DNA from: JAZKBN01 sp040388605
Lineage (GTDB): Bacteria; Bacteroidota; Bacteroidia; Cytophagales; Flexibacteraceae
DNA length: 64,000 bases
Direction: 5' to 3'
Assembly (NCBI GenBank): GCA_040388605.1
Contig: JAZKBN010000041.1
Span: 1 to 64,000 of the forward strand
Under the pieces are notes generated by a model. That model did no database searches. It was not told the DNA's origin and saw nothing but the letters and a program-made list of their open reading frames with translations. Position 1 is the stretch's first letter. Every line of letters begins with the position of its first letter. Position numbers and translations under genes: made by a program. Of this stretch, positions 24,213 through 34,451 are shown piece by piece.

Positions 24213-24839
24213 TTAAAAAACATAACCTACGCTTACCCCGACTTTCCAAAAAAGGCCTTCTATGCGGTTTGTAGCTTGAATTTTGTATTTATAGGGGTTG
24301 TCGGCATGCGTGAGTATTGCCTTGTTATAGGCGGGACCAACAAATACCTCTACTGCCCATCTGTCGTTAAATACCCATTCCCTGCCGGCCATAACGCTTA
24401 AGCCGAAAACATTTGCAGTAGCCCTGGTATCTGCAACCACATTCTGCAGGCTGAGTTTGCCGCTTGTATCGCCGGGTATGGGTGCTAAAACCTGTAAGGT
24501 GTTGTATTCCTGCAAATCAAAACGCCGGTATTGGAACGCGAGGGACACAAATGCAAAGTGAGGCTTTTCTTCATCGAAGACAATGTAGCGCAGTTCCGGA
24601 GTAATGCCGAAGCCTTTGTAGAGTGTGCCGTTATCACGGTAATTGGTATGAGATGCGGTTAATTGTATGCTCCAGTTATCGGCCACCACACGCTCATAGC
24701 TCAGGCTTTGAGAGCCTATACCGAAGTTAACGAGGTTGGTTTTAATTGCATTGTCGCCCTGCGAAAAGGCTGGAAGGGCCAAAAAGCAAAATACTGCGGC
24801 ACACAGTATTTTAAAAATTAAATGAGCTTTATAAGGCAT
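24213..24839 (-). CDS. outer-membrane beta-barrel protein (DUF3575-like)
   Basis: A 208-residue protein starting at the ATG at 24839 (MPYKAHLIFKILCAAVF), with a signal peptide cleaved after ALPAFSQ. The mature part alternates short strands typical of a small barrel (IKTNLVNFGIGSQSLSYERVV, WSIQLTASHTNY, AFVSLAFQYRRF, GREWVFNDRWAVEVFVGPAYN) and ends in VGVSVGYVF, the terminal aromatic residue being the usual barrel-assembly signal. It resembles DUF3575 proteins of Bacteroidota. The PPTase gene follows closely. Confidence 0.65.
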   Translation of the reverse strand: MPYKAHLIFKILCAAVFCFLALPAFSQGDNAIKTNLVNFGIGSQSLSYERVVADNWSIQLTASHTNYRDNGTLYKGFGITPELRYIVFDEEKPHFAFVSLAFQYRRFDLQEYNTLQVLAPIPGDTSGKLSLQNVVADTRATANVFGLSVMAGREWVFNDRWAVEVFVGPAYNKAILTHADNPYKYKIQATNRIEGLFWKVGVSVGYVF

Positions 24840-25090
24840 CGGGGGCAAACAGTACCCCGAACATGTTTGGTTTAGGGGCAAGGGGCCGTAAGTTACGAAT
24901 TAGGGGCGGGTTTTTGAGGGAAATTTTGGGGAGAAAGGCTGGGGTTAAAGCTTATCCATAAGAATACCTGCTCTGTATAATATTATTTAATGAGATCATC
25001 GGCATCTGTAAATGTATTTTGAAGCTGCTTAACATCAGTCAGGGCAGTCAGCTAAGGGACATTACAGAAAACTTTAATACTCCGGGCAAG

Positions 25091-25121
25091 CAAAAAACAA
25101 ACCGGGACCAAGGGCCCCGGT
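25091..25121 (-). terminator. terminator of the OsmC gene
   Basis: AACCGGG (25099-25105) pairs with CCCGGTT (25115-25121), with an A-run to the left that becomes a U-tract on the minus strand. Confidence 0.65.
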
Positions 25122-25147
25122 TCGGTAATAAAACATGATTTTAAGGC

Positions 25148-25567
25148 CTATGCCTCAAGCTTGGCATCGAGGGTAATTTCGGCATTAAAAAGCTTGCTTA
25201 CAGGGCAGTTGGCTTTTGCGCCGGCTGCAATTTCCCGGAATTTAGCCTCATCGAGTCCGGGTACTTTTGCGGTTAAAGTCAGGTGAATGGCGTCAATTGC
25301 GCCTGCAGTGGGGTTCAGGTTTACTTCGGCCTTGGTATCTATGCTTTCGGCCGTAAAGCCTGCTGCATTCAGGTCGAAGCTGAACTTCATGGTAAAGCAG
25401 CCGGCATGGGCTGCGCCTATCAGCTCTTCGGGGTTGGTGCCTATACCGTCGGCAAAACGAGTGTTAAAAGAATACTGTGTGCCTGATAATACACCGCTTT
25501 GGGTGCTTAGGCTGCCGGCGCCTTCTTTACCGGTGCCTGCCCAATGGGCTGTTGCTGTACGTTTCAT
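25148..25567 (-). CDS. OsmC-family peroxiredoxin
   Basis: A 139-residue cytoplasmic thiol peroxidase of the OsmC type, which reduces organic hydroperoxides. The two redox cysteines are at residue 57 (ELIGAAHAGCFTMKFS) and residue 121 (AKANCPVSKLFNAEITL), the spacing of the OsmC/OhrA fold. Opening MKRTATAHWAGTGKEGAGSL is also family-typical. Monocistronic, with its own terminator. Confidence 0.92.
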   Translation of the reverse strand: MKRTATAHWAGTGKEGAGSLSTQSGVLSGTQYSFNTRFADGIGTNPEELIGAAHAGCFTMKFSFDLNAAGFTAESIDTKAEVNLNPTAGAIDAIHLTLTAKVPGLDEAKFREIAAGAKANCPVSKLFNAEITLDAKLEA

Positions 25568-25730
25568 AATTGTTTTTTGTTATTGCTTTTAAAGCCCTGC
25601 GGCTCCCGGGGCAAATGTAATAAGGCTGCGCTTAATGCAGGTATTAAGCTTTTAATTTCCGCAGGCTTTTTAGCCGGAAACTCTCTTTTTGTGCCTGTGT
25701 TTTATTTCAGTTACGTTCAGCTTTTGCTAT

Positions 25731-27806
25731 TCAATTCCCGTCCCAAACAATGCGTATGCGCCGCACACTGATTTTTACCGGCGCGTTTATGGTTTTGAAC
25801 GAAGGATACACATGAATCATATCTTCGGCAGCATTTACGGGCAGGCTGATGGTATGGTATTTACCGTCTGCGGGTAAGTCTTTGGCTTGTATGCTGCGCG
25901 AAAAATGAGCCTCGGGCTTTTGGCTGTGCATGTGCATTTCAGCAAGGGGTGCACCCGGCGATGCCGCGTTGTTTGCATTTGCACTTAAAGCTGAATCAGG
26001 CGTTTCGGCCTTTATTTCGGCCAGCATGCGGTAGCTGCCCTGCTTTATAAAAAAGCCCTGCGGACAGGCAATTTCTGCTATGGTATCACGCTGCATCACA
26101 ATGGCCGAATCTGTAATGCTGAAAAAGCCGGCGCTTATACCAAATGCATTATGCCCTGCAGGGTAATACACCCTTGCGGAATCAGGGGCTTTTTGGCCCT
26201 TGCTGAGCAGCCAGTAAGTTATTTTTATTTCAGGTACCCAATGTTGCGCAAGGGGTTTGTAAGCGCCCGTATTCAAACGCCAGATGGCTGCCATGCGTCC
26301 GGAGGCAAAGAGGCTTGCTCGGGAAGCCAGCATTACATCATTATATAAATCGGCAATATGCTTTTCGGTGAACAGGTTGCGACCGCTGAGCAGGCTTACA
26401 CGGTACTCAGGCGGAAAAAAGCGCAGGTAATGGCCGGGCCTGTACCCGAATGTCCAGTTAAAGGGCAGCTTGCTGATGAAGGGGTCGCCGAGTCCGTAAG
26501 GGTCAAGCAGGTGCACATCGGGCCCGGCACCGAAACCTATAAAGCCGATGGCAATGTTTTCAGGCAGGGGCTTACCGAGTTGCAATTGCCTGCCTGTTGC
26601 TAATGACGCAGGGTTGGCATTCCTGTCTCCCCCGTTGTACCAGGGGAACAGGCCCGATACCGGGAACCATGCAGCCCTTTCATCGGCAATGCCGTTGCTG
26701 CCGGCATCGGCGCCGTAGTTGTAATTGAGCTTATAGGGCAAAACAGCGGGCTGCGGAACCGTAAGCCCTATGGCCAAACAGCCTGTCGACAATGCCGCCG
26801 CCGCTGTTCTGCCTATATTCAATGTGAAAAGCAAGGGCAGGCACAGCATAGCCGGCACACTGAAAAATCGCCCGCTCATAAAATCGCCGCCGACACTGCA
26901 AACGTAAACCAGATACAGCGCAAGACCTGCAGCAAGGAATTTAGCGGCAGTGTTTCGGCCCCTGAAGCCGGCAAAAATACATAGGATAATACCGAGCAGG
27001 GTAGGGGTATCGTTCTCCAGTGATTCTATGAAATAGAAAGGGGCAATTATCCAGAGGCGAATGGCAGGAATGCCGGCGTTCAGCTTACTGTAATAAGTAT
27101 TCGGCAGCGGGAAACCGTAATATACCGTAGCGAAAATAAGCCAAAGCCAAAGCTGTGCGCTGTACAGCAGGCCTTTACCAATTATGCGCAGAAAGGGCAG
27201 CTTCTGAACCATGCTGCATTGGTACAGGGCATACAGCAACAGGGGCATGCAGGGAATAATGCAATCGAGCCGATTGAAAGCGGCAAGGCTTGCCCACAGG
27301 CACATCAGGCTGAATTTGCGCAGGCTCATTGGCCCGGTAAGTGCCTCGGCCGAAAACAGCACAAGCAATAAATAGCTCAGCGGGTTTTCCAGGCCCGAAG
27401 TTGCATAATCTGTAAATGCCTTGGAGCTGATTAAAAACACCATGCCCAGGCAGGCTACGGCCATATTCGGCCTCATAAGCCTTACCGCCAGCCATGCCGA
27501 CCCGGCCGAAAGCAGCAGGCTGATACCTATCACCACCAGATACAGCTCATGGGTAAGCTTGTAGAAAAAGGTAATGAGGAGCAGGAAAAAAGGATCGGTA
27601 TAAACCTGAACGCGCTCGGCGGTGTTCCAGCGCAGGCCGTGTCCGTGTATGAAGTTATCGGCTACGCGCCAGGCAATGTAGCTGTCTTCGCCCACCCAGG
27701 CGTATTTTAAAATACTAAAGCACAGGAAGCTGAACGCAAGCCAGAAAACAGGTTTAAGTTTTTCGTCGTGCTTTTTGCCGGGCCTTGCCGATGTGCCTGT
27801 TTGCAT
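25731..27806 (-). CDS. GT-C fold membrane glycosyltransferase with extracytoplasmic C-terminal domain
   Basis: A 691-residue protein with about ten membrane segments in its first half. After the first segment comes the signature VGEDSYIAWRVADNFIHGHGLRWNTAERVQVYTDPFFLLL, similar in position and wording to the enzyme at 17642 and to AftB-type GT-C transferases; here the first acidic residues are ED instead of DD. The C-terminal 300 residues are outside the membrane and strand-rich (YRMLAEIKAETPDSA ... YHTISLPVNAAEDMIHVYPSF), perhaps a carbohydrate-binding or acceptor domain. Donor and acceptor unknown. The gene lies between OsmC and a T9SS protein with no evident operon partner. Confidence 0.75.
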   Translation of the reverse strand: MQTGTSARPGKKHDEKLKPVFWLAFSFLCFSILKYAWVGEDSYIAWRVADNFIHGHGLRWNTAERVQVYTDPFFLLLITFFYKLTHELYLVVIGISLLLSAGSAWLAVRLMRPNMAVACLGMVFLISSKAFTDYATSGLENPLSYLLLVLFSAEALTGPMSLRKFSLMCLWASLAAFNRLDCIIPCMPLLLYALYQCSMVQKLPFLRIIGKGLLYSAQLWLWLIFATVYYGFPLPNTYYSKLNAGIPAIRLWIIAPFYFIESLENDTPTLLGIILCIFAGFRGRNTAAKFLAAGLALYLVYVCSVGGDFMSGRFFSVPAMLCLPLLFTLNIGRTAAAALSTGCLAIGLTVPQPAVLPYKLNYNYGADAGSNGIADERAAWFPVSGLFPWYNGGDRNANPASLATGRQLQLGKPLPENIAIGFIGFGAGPDVHLLDPYGLGDPFISKLPFNWTFGYRPGHYLRFFPPEYRVSLLSGRNLFTEKHIADLYNDVMLASRASLFASGRMAAIWRLNTGAYKPLAQHWVPEIKITYWLLSKGQKAPDSARVYYPAGHNAFGISAGFFSITDSAIVMQRDTIAEIACPQGFFIKQGSYRMLAEIKAETPDSALSANANNAASPGAPLAEMHMHSQKPEAHFSRSIQAKDLPADGKYHTISLPVNAAEDMIHVYPSFKTINAPVKISVRRIRIVWDGN

Positions 27807-27948
27807 ATTTAATAGTTTACCCCTGCCTGCAGGGCCTGCAAAAATAGGCAGGAGGGGGGAGAATACATATTTATGGCTCTTTTAAGCATCCTGCAAATTG
27901 GCATTTCTGTGTTTACAGTGTATTTCAAATTCTTCTCAAAATAAAAAG

Positions 27949-27975
27949 GCCCTTACAGTACAGATCTGTAAGGGC
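27949..27975 (-). terminator. terminator of the NHL-repeat gene
   Basis: A perfect 10-bp stem, GCCCTTACAG (27949-27958) with CTGTAAGGGC (27966-27975), and an A-run on the left giving a U-tract on the minus strand. Confidence 0.8.
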
Positions 27976-28001
27976 GAAATGATTTTAATAAAACCGGAAA
28001 T

Positions 28002-30965
28002 CTATTCCTTCAGCAGCCTCAGGCGCTGCACCCCAACTCTTACTTCATACACCCCGGCAGGTAAGTGCTGCAAATCAAGGTTTGTGCCGGGCTCAGCACG
28101 GCCCTTGAAAACCATTTGCCCTGCCATAGAATATACCTCACAAACTTTACCTGCAATTAAGCCTTCTAAACGGAACAGACCATTAGACGGGTTGGGCACA
28201 AGCTTTAATGATTCTGTAGTAAATTCTTCAGTAATGCCTGTAATAATAAACGGTGCCGACATTGGGGTTGTGCAGCCAAAAGAATCTGTCATTGTTACTG
28301 TGTACTCACCATCTCCGCGATTTAAGGTACGGCGAGTTGTTTCACCTGGTATTGCAATTCCGTTTTTATACCATTGGTAGCTTACGCCGCCAAAACTTGC
28401 TCTTAAATACCAACCAATTTCTTTGGTAATCACAGGGGCATAAGGAACAGGCCTTGTATTTACTTCAACCGATCTGCTTGATGCGGATGTGCAGCCACCG
28501 GAAACAATTCTGACTGAATATGAACCCGGAACGTTTGCATTGATTTCCGGCGTTGTAGCACCATTAGACCAAATAAATGCCTCAGCAATAGATTCACCTG
28601 AAATTTTCTTTATACAATTTAGGGCTTTGTCAGATATATAAAGGTTACCCTCATTGTCTTTTGCAATTCCAAACGGGGAATTAAGCCGGGCAGAAGAAAC
28701 CGGTCCTTCTTCAAAATTACCAGTAGATAAATTTAATTGCACAGAAGCAATTTTCTTCACAATACCTGCAGCATTTACTTTAAAAACACCGTTATAATTT
28801 GTATAATACATATCTCCGAAATCTGTAATAATAAATGAAATTGCAGGTACATTTCTATAGGAATTAACCATGCCATTGGCAGATATTTTCCTTATTTTCC
28901 CATTATCTGCCACATAAATGTTACCTAAAGTATCTGCCTCTATAGCGGTAGGGCCGTAAAATCTTGCTGCCTGGCCTACACCGTCTGCATATCCTTGTAT
29001 ACCACCGGCAACAATGCTGTAAACACCTGCACTATTTATCTTACAAACCTGGAAATTATCCGGCTCTGTAAAATAAACATTGCCTTTTCCATCGGTTGCC
29101 ACACACATCACATAATTTCGCCCGCCTAATAATGTTGTAACCTGCCCTGATGGGTTTATTTTCCTGATATTGTAACTTCGATATTGTGTTACATAAAGAA
29201 ACCCCATTTCGTCGCCTGTGATGTCAATCGGACCTGAAAACCTTGCGTCAGTTCCATTGCCATCGGCATACCCGCTTTCACTGTCAGAGCCTGCAAAAGT
29301 GCTTACTATCCCTTCGGGACTTATTTTTCTTATGCAATTGTTATAATAATCAGCAACGAATATATTGCCGTCTTTGGCCCTGTATATTCCTGATGGTTCC
29401 CAAAATCTTGCTTCTGTTCCAATTCCGTCGGCAAAACCAAGTATGCCGCTTCCTGCATAATTTTTAATATATGCCTCGCTTAAAACCGGTGTGCTCAGTA
29501 TATTGCTGTTGCAGGTAAAGTTAATAACAGGCTCATGGGGTTGAAATGCTTTAGTAACCGGTAAAGTACCTGAAACCGCCGATGTGCAGTTGCCCAAAAC
29601 AGTTTTTACACTATAGCTTCCTGCATCAGTTACAATTATGCTGTTGCCTGTTGCCCCGTTGCTCCAAATATTTCCGGAGGCAGCCGAGGATGTTAAGGTA
29701 ACAGAACCATCGCCGCAAATATGTAAATCGCCTGAAACGGATATAACAGGCACAGACGGTACAGGGTTTACTGTTACCTGAACCGGGTCCGATGATTCGG
29801 AAGTGCAATTACCGGTAATGGTGCGCACTGTAAAGCTGCCGCTGCTGTTTACCAATGTATTTTGAGCCGAGTTTCCGTTAGACCAAATATAACCGGCAAC
29901 GGCACGCTGCAGGCTGATTTTTCGTACCCTTGAATTCCAGATATCGGTTAAAAGCAAGTCTCCGGAAGAACTAAAAATAATACCGGCAGGGGTATCAAAT
30001 TCAGCAGCATTATAAGAGCCGTCGTTAAAGCCGCGGTCGGCTCCGCCTGCAACTGTGCTTACAAAACCTGTTGATGATACCTTACGAACTGTATATGAAT
30101 CTGTTACATATAAATTTCCTGAATCGCCGATTGCCAGGCCGTTTATACCCCTGAAAGAAGCAGCAAGTGCAGGCCCGTTAGCAGACCCGGGTTGCCCTGT
30201 GCCGGCATAAGGACTTATAAAACCATTAGGCAAAACTTTTATAATAGAATAAACACTGTTTAAAGCCACATAAACATCGCCGTTAGTGGCAAGAGCAATA
30301 TGTTCTGCGTTTATAAACCGGTTGTCAATTGCAATATTAATTACCTGGCCGGCGGGAGTAATTTTACAAATACGGAAGTTACGTGTGTCAGCTACAAATA
30401 AATTACCTGCATTATCCACAGCAATTCCCCTTGGGTGATCAAGACCGGTTACCGCTACATCTGTTACCAATCCTGAGGGGCTGATTTTCCTTATATAATT
30501 GCTGAGCATTTCTGTTACGTACAAATTGCCTGCAATGTCAGATGCAATATAAGCAGGGGCATTAAATTGGGCATTTGCACCTTGTCCGTTTACATGTCCG
30601 GCAACCTGGTTTCCTGCAATTGTACTTACAATACCTGTAGTGGAAATTTTTCTTATGCTGTTTTTCAGTCGTTCAACTACATAAATTTTACCCGAAGTAT
30701 CCTCAGTAAGATCTGTTATTTCAGTAAAGCTTGCTACAGATAAATCACCATCTATATAATCTCTGTCATGGCCAACAAAAGTACTAACCTCACCCTGGCT
30801 TACAGCTGGAGCAGTAAGCCTTACATTACCCCCTGCGCAAAAAGTAAGCGGCCCGTTCGCTGTAATTACAGGCTTAGGGCAGGGTTGGGCATAAAGGGGC
30901 ATAACTACCGAGCCAAACAAGAGATATATTCCGGCAAACAGGCAAATTGTAAATGTACTTTTCAT
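28002..30965 (-). CDS. large T9SS-secreted protein with NHL beta-propeller repeats and Ig-like modules
   Basis: A 987-residue protein with a signal peptide (MKSTFTICLFAGIYLLFG). Two sets of NHL-type repeats (about residues 55-350 and 490-790) have the recurring phrase GNLYVTD...VRKIS / GIAVDNAGNLFVADT, the blades of beta-propellers. Between and after them are Ig-like modules with YIWSNGNSAQNT, NIWSNGATGNS and AFIWSNGATTP, each ending ...GNCTS, a form common in Bacteroidota adhesins. The last 75 residues (VPNPSNGLFRLEGL, VYSMAGQMVFKGRAE, LPAGVYEVRVG) are a type A sorting domain. Likely a surface or secreted protein that binds protein or glycan; substrate unknown. The gene is more AT-rich than its neighbours. 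Confidence 0.85.
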   Translation of the reverse strand: MKSTFTICLFAGIYLLFGSVVMPLYAQPCPKPVITANGPLTFCAGGNVRLTAPAVSQGEVSTFVGHDRDYIDGDLSVASFTEITDLTEDTSGKIYVVERLKNSIRKISTTGIVSTIAGNQVAGHVNGQGANAQFNAPAYIASDIAGNLYVTEMLSNYIRKISPSGLVTDVAVTGLDHPRGIAVDNAGNLFVADTRNFRICKITPAGQVINIAIDNRFINAEHIALATNGDVYVALNSVYSIIKVLPNGFISPYAGTGQPGSANGPALAASFRGINGLAIGDSGNLYVTDSYTVRKVSSTGFVSTVAGGADRGFNDGSYNAAEFDTPAGIIFSSSGDLLLTDIWNSRVRKISLQRAVAGYIWSNGNSAQNTLVNSSGSFTVRTITGNCTSESSDPVQVTVNPVPSVPVISVSGDLHICGDGSVTLTSSAASGNIWSNGATGNSIIVTDAGSYSVKTVLGNCTSAVSGTLPVTKAFQPHEPVINFTCNSNILSTPVLSEAYIKNYAGSGILGFADGIGTEARFWEPSGIYRAKDGNIFVADYYNNCIRKISPEGIVSTFAGSDSESGYADGNGTDARFSGPIDITGDEMGFLYVTQYRSYNIRKINPSGQVTTLLGGRNYVMCVATDGKGNVYFTEPDNFQVCKINSAGVYSIVAGGIQGYADGVGQAARFYGPTAIEADTLGNIYVADNGKIRKISANGMVNSYRNVPAISFIITDFGDMYYTNYNGVFKVNAAGIVKKIASVQLNLSTGNFEEGPVSSARLNSPFGIAKDNEGNLYISDKALNCIKKISGESIAEAFIWSNGATTPEINANVPGSYSVRIVSGGCTSASSRSVEVNTRPVPYAPVITKEIGWYLRASFGGVSYQWYKNGIAIPGETTRRTLNRGDGEYTVTMTDSFGCTTPMSAPFIITGITEEFTTESLKLVPNPSNGLFRLEGLIAGKVCEVYSMAGQMVFKGRAEPGTNLDLQHLPAGVYEVRVGVQRLRLLKE

Positions 30966-31232
30966 AAATAAGGATTAGAATGGTGCAAGCTCAAAGCTTC
31001 TACCAAGCGGCAGGTATAAAAGTAAATAATAATTTAATATAAAGTTTTTCTAAGTTTATTTGTTGTCTATCTTTTTTACCAAAAATAAGACTTTTTGGCA
31101 TTATACACAGCACAAAAACGATATAAACACGCCATTTTGTCCCCTTTTTAACCCTTTGTTGGCCTGTTGTTTGCTGCTTTTTATACCGGCTTCGCTTTTG
31201 TATTAACGCTGGTATTAACCAAGATAAGCGCA

Positions 31233-33863
31233 ATGAATCTCAATCAATATACAATCCGTTCACAGGAAATAATACAACAGGCGGCAACAATGGCGCAGGG
31301 CAATGGTCAGCAGGCCATTGAAACCGGGCACCTGCTGGCTGCCCTGCTCTCGGCCGATGAGAACGTAGTGCCCTTCCTGCTGAAAAAGCTCGATGTAAGC
31401 CGCATTAACCTCGATGTGAAGCTCGCCGACATCATAAGCACCTACCCCCGCATTTCCGGCAGCGGAGACCCTTACCTGAGCAGCGATGCCAATGCCGCCC
31501 TAACAAAGGCCACCGGCTTCCTGAAAGAATTTAAAGACGAATATGTGGCCCTTGAGCATATTCTGCTCGGCCTGCGTGCCGGTCGCGATAAGGTGGCCGC
31601 GCTCATGAAAGAGCAGGGCTTTGCCGAAAAGCAATTAAAAGCCGCCATTAAAGAGCTGCGCGGTGACCGCAAGGTTACTGATCAGAATGCCGAAGGCAAA
31701 TACCAAAGCCTGAATCGTTACAGCAAAAACCTGAACGATTTGGCCCGCGAAGGCAAGATAGATCCCGTAATTGGTCGCGATGAGGAAATACGCAGGCTGC
31801 TGCAAATACTCTCGCGCAGAACTAAGAACAACCCGTTGCTGCTGGGTGAGCCCGGTGTAGGTAAAACCGCCATAGTAGAGGGCCTGGCCCAGCGCATTGT
31901 GAACGGCGATGTGCCCGAAAACCTGAAAAGCAAGCAGATAATATCGCTCGATATGGGTTTGCTGGTGGCTGGAGCAAAATACAAAGGTGAGTTCGAGGAA
32001 CGCCTTAAATCTGTAATTAAAGAAGTAACCGATTCCGACGGGGAGCTGATTCTCTTTATAGACGAAATTCATACCCTCATTGGTGCCGGGGCAGGTGAAG
32101 GAGCCATGGATGCCGCCAACCTGCTTAAACCTGCTCTTGCCCGGGGCGAGCTGCATGCCGTAGGCGCAACCACGCTGAAAGAGTACCAAAAGTACATAGA
32201 GAAAGACAAGGCCCTCGAACGCCGTTTCCAAACCGTAAACGTAGATGAGCCCGACCGCGACGACAGTATCAGCATACTGCGCGGCATTAAAGATAAATAC
32301 GAGCTGCACCATGGTGTTCGCATAAAAGACGAAGCCATTATTGCCGCCGTAGAGCTCAGCACCCGCTATATAACCGATCGTTTCCTGCCCGATAAGGCCA
32401 TTGACCTGATTGATGAAGCCGCCGCCCGCCTCCGTATCGGCATAGATTCTTTGCCCGAAGAGCTTGATGCCATTCAGCGCCGCATCATGCAGCTTGAAAT
32501 TGAGCGCGAGGCCATACGCCGCGAAAACGATACCGAGAAAGAAAACCGCCTCAGCCACGACCTTGCCGACCTCAATGAAACCCGCGATGCCCTGATGGCA
32601 AAATGGCGCTCAGAGAAAGATGTGATAGACGGCATCAGGAAGGTAAAAGAAGATATTGATCGGTATAAAGTTGAAGCAGATTCAGCCGAACGCCAGGGCG
32701 ATTACGGTCGCGTGGCCGAGCTTCGCTATGGTAAAATACGCGAGGCCGAAGAGCAGCTGAAAGACCTGAACAAGGGCATGGAGGATAACAAAAGCTCCCG
32801 CCCCATGCTGAAAGAGGAAGTTACTTCGGAAGACATTGCCGAAGTGGTTTCCAAATGGACAGGCATACCCGTAAGCCGCATGCTGCAAAGCGAACGAGAA
32901 AAGCTGCTGCATCTTGAGCAGGAGCTCAACAAGCGCATTGCAGGCCAGGAAGAAGCAGTATCTGCCATATCGGATGCCGTTCGCAGGAGCAGGGCAGGTT
33001 TGCAGGATCCTAAGAAACCTATAGGCAGCTTTATATTCCTGGGCACTACCGGGGTAGGTAAAACAGAGCTTGCCAAAGCCCTGGCAGAATACCTCTTCAA
33101 CGACGATAACGCCATGGTGCGTATAGATATGAGCGAGTACCAGGAACGCCATGCCGTAAGCCGACTCATTGGCGCGCCTCCGGGCTACGTAGGTTACGAT
33201 GAAGGCGGCCAGCTTACCGAGGCCGTTCGCCGCAGGCCCTACTCGGTTATCCTGCTCGATGAAATTGAAAAAGCGCACCCCGATGTATTCAACATACTCT
33301 TACAGGTGCTCGACGACGGCCGCCTGACCGATAACAAGGGCCGGGTTGCCAATTTCAAGAACACCATCATTATAATGACCAGCAACATAGGGGCTCATAT
33401 TATACAGGAAAACTTCCGGGGTATAGATGGTTCCGACGAAGTGGCCGAGTTCGATATAGTGGAAGATACCCGCGAGCAGGTTTTGGAAGTATTACGCAAA
33501 ACCCTGCGCCCGGAGTTCCTGAACCGTGTGGATGAGATTATTATGTTCCGTCCGCTGAGCCGTAGCCAGATGCGTAAAATTGTAGGCATACAGTTTAAAG
33601 GCATACAAAAACGCCTCTCCGAAGCCGGCATAGAGCTTGAAGCCGACAGCGCCGCGCTTGACTTTATGGCCGCTAAAGGCTATGATCCTCAATACGGTGC
33701 ACGTCCGCTGAAACGGGTGATGCAAAAGCTGATATTGAATGAGCTGAGCAAGGAGATACTGTCGGGCCACATTAAGAAAGATGCCGTTGTAAACATGGAG
33801 CTCGACGAGAACGGCGCCATTAAATTCAATAACCTGAATATCGACGCCGCCGCTATTGGTTGA
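31233..33863 (+). CDS. clpB: ATP-dependent disaggregase ClpB
   Basis: An 876-residue Hsp100 disaggregase that works with the DnaK system. I start at the ATG at 31233 (MNLNQYTIRSQEI) because the N-terminal domain begins there. Domains in order: N-domain (1-150), first AAA+ with Walker A GEPGVGKT at about 206 and Walker B LILFIDEIHTL, the long coiled-coil middle domain (about 400-530, with RRIMQLEIEREAIRREN), second AAA+ with GTTGVGKT at about 604, Walker B VILLDEIEKAH, sensor and D2-small domain (RPLSRSQMRKIVG). The middle domain identifies ClpB rather than ClpA or ClpC. A strong terminator follows. Confidence 0.97.
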   Translation: MNLNQYTIRSQEIIQQAATMAQGNGQQAIETGHLLAALLSADENVVPFLLKKLDVSRINLDVKLADIISTYPRISGSGDPYLSSDANAALTKATGFLKEFKDEYVALEHILLGLRAGRDKVAALMKEQGFAEKQLKAAIKELRGDRKVTDQNAEGKYQSLNRYSKNLNDLAREGKIDPVIGRDEEIRRLLQILSRRTKNNPLLLGEPGVGKTAIVEGLAQRIVNGDVPENLKSKQIISLDMGLLVAGAKYKGEFEERLKSVIKEVTDSDGELILFIDEIHTLIGAGAGEGAMDAANLLKPALARGELHAVGATTLKEYQKYIEKDKALERRFQTVNVDEPDRDDSISILRGIKDKYELHHGVRIKDEAIIAAVELSTRYITDRFLPDKAIDLIDEAAARLRIGIDSLPEELDAIQRRIMQLEIEREAIRRENDTEKENRLSHDLADLNETRDALMAKWRSEKDVIDGIRKVKEDIDRYKVEADSAERQGDYGRVAELRYGKIREAEEQLKDLNKGMEDNKSSRPMLKEEVTSEDIAEVVSKWTGIPVSRMLQSEREKLLHLEQELNKRIAGQEEAVSAISDAVRRSRAGLQDPKKPIGSFIFLGTTGVGKTELAKALAEYLFNDDNAMVRIDMSEYQERHAVSRLIGAPPGYVGYDEGGQLTEAVRRRPYSVILLDEIEKAHPDVFNILLQVLDDGRLTDNKGRVANFKNTIIIMTSNIGAHIIQENFRGIDGSDEVAEFDIVEDTREQVLEVLRKTLRPEFLNRVDEIIMFRPLSRSQMRKIVGIQFKGIQKRLSEAGIELEADSAALDFMAAKGYDPQYGARPLKRVMQKLILNELSKEILSGHIKKDAVVNMELDENGAIKFNNLNIDAAAIG

Positions 33864-33898
33864 TTGTTGATTTGATTATATACTTTGGATTAGAATGC

Positions 33899-33924
33899 AA
33901 AAAGGGAGCGAAAGCTCCCTTTTG
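33899..33924. terminator. bidirectional terminator between clpB and the DUF2141 gene
   Basis: AAAAGGGAGC (33900-33909), GAAA tetraloop, GCTCCCTTTT (33914-33923): a 10-bp stem with A/T runs on both sides. Confidence 0.9.
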
Positions 33925-33943
33925 TGATTGTGGGCAGGGGATT

Positions 33944-34390
33944 TTACAAATACTTCACCTTAACCTCCACCTTATTATGCTCTTTCGATAAATTGAATTT
34001 GAAATCTTCGAACTTCGGCTTTTTAAGCTTTTCCATAAAATAGTTCGAGAAACCGAATCCTTCTTTGGGCATTCTTACAAAGTTATATTCCATTTCAGTA
34101 TCGGAGTTCTCATCATCAAGCATTCCTATGCCGAAGGTGCCGGGCTCTAAATTAAAGTTAACCGTGAGGGTGCCGTTAAGGAGGCCCTTTTTATCGAATA
34201 TAAAGGTCTTGTAAGGCTTGTTGTCTTCGTAAGACCTGCTGTCTTTATACACCTTAAGCTGTACCTTTCCTTTCCCGTTCCTGATAGATGTAACCTTTGC
34301 CTGCACTGGCACAACCTGTGCGTATAAATTTGCCGAGCATAAAAGCATAAAGCCCAACAGGGCCAGGCAATATGTAATTTGTTTTTTCAT
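33944..34390 (-). CDS. DUF2141 domain secreted protein
   Basis: A 148-residue protein starting at the ATG at 34390 (MKKQITYCLALLG), with a signal peptide cleaved after LYAQ. The mature domain has VTSIRNGKGKVQLKVYKDSRSY and FNLEPGTFGIGMLDDENSDTEMEYNFVRMPKEGFGFSN, which fits DUF2141 (short Ig-like domain; the stretch with DDENSD and EGFGFS is characteristic). Usual location is the periplasm or cell surface; function unknown. Confidence 0.8.
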   Translation of the reverse strand: MKKQITYCLALLGFMLLCSANLYAQVVPVQAKVTSIRNGKGKVQLKVYKDSRSYEDNKPYKTFIFDKKGLLNGTLTVNFNLEPGTFGIGMLDDENSDTEMEYNFVRMPKEGFGFSNYFMEKLKKPKFEDFKFNLSKEHNKVEVKVKYL

Positions 34391-34451
34391 AACATACTTA
34401 AGCATGCGTATTGTAAATAATTAAGACCGGTAATAAAAACGAGCTAAGCTG

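Noticed and set aside
31635..32558. 307-residue ORF antisense to clpB
   Set aside because: Opposite a certain gene, with composition of a shadow frame and no domain.
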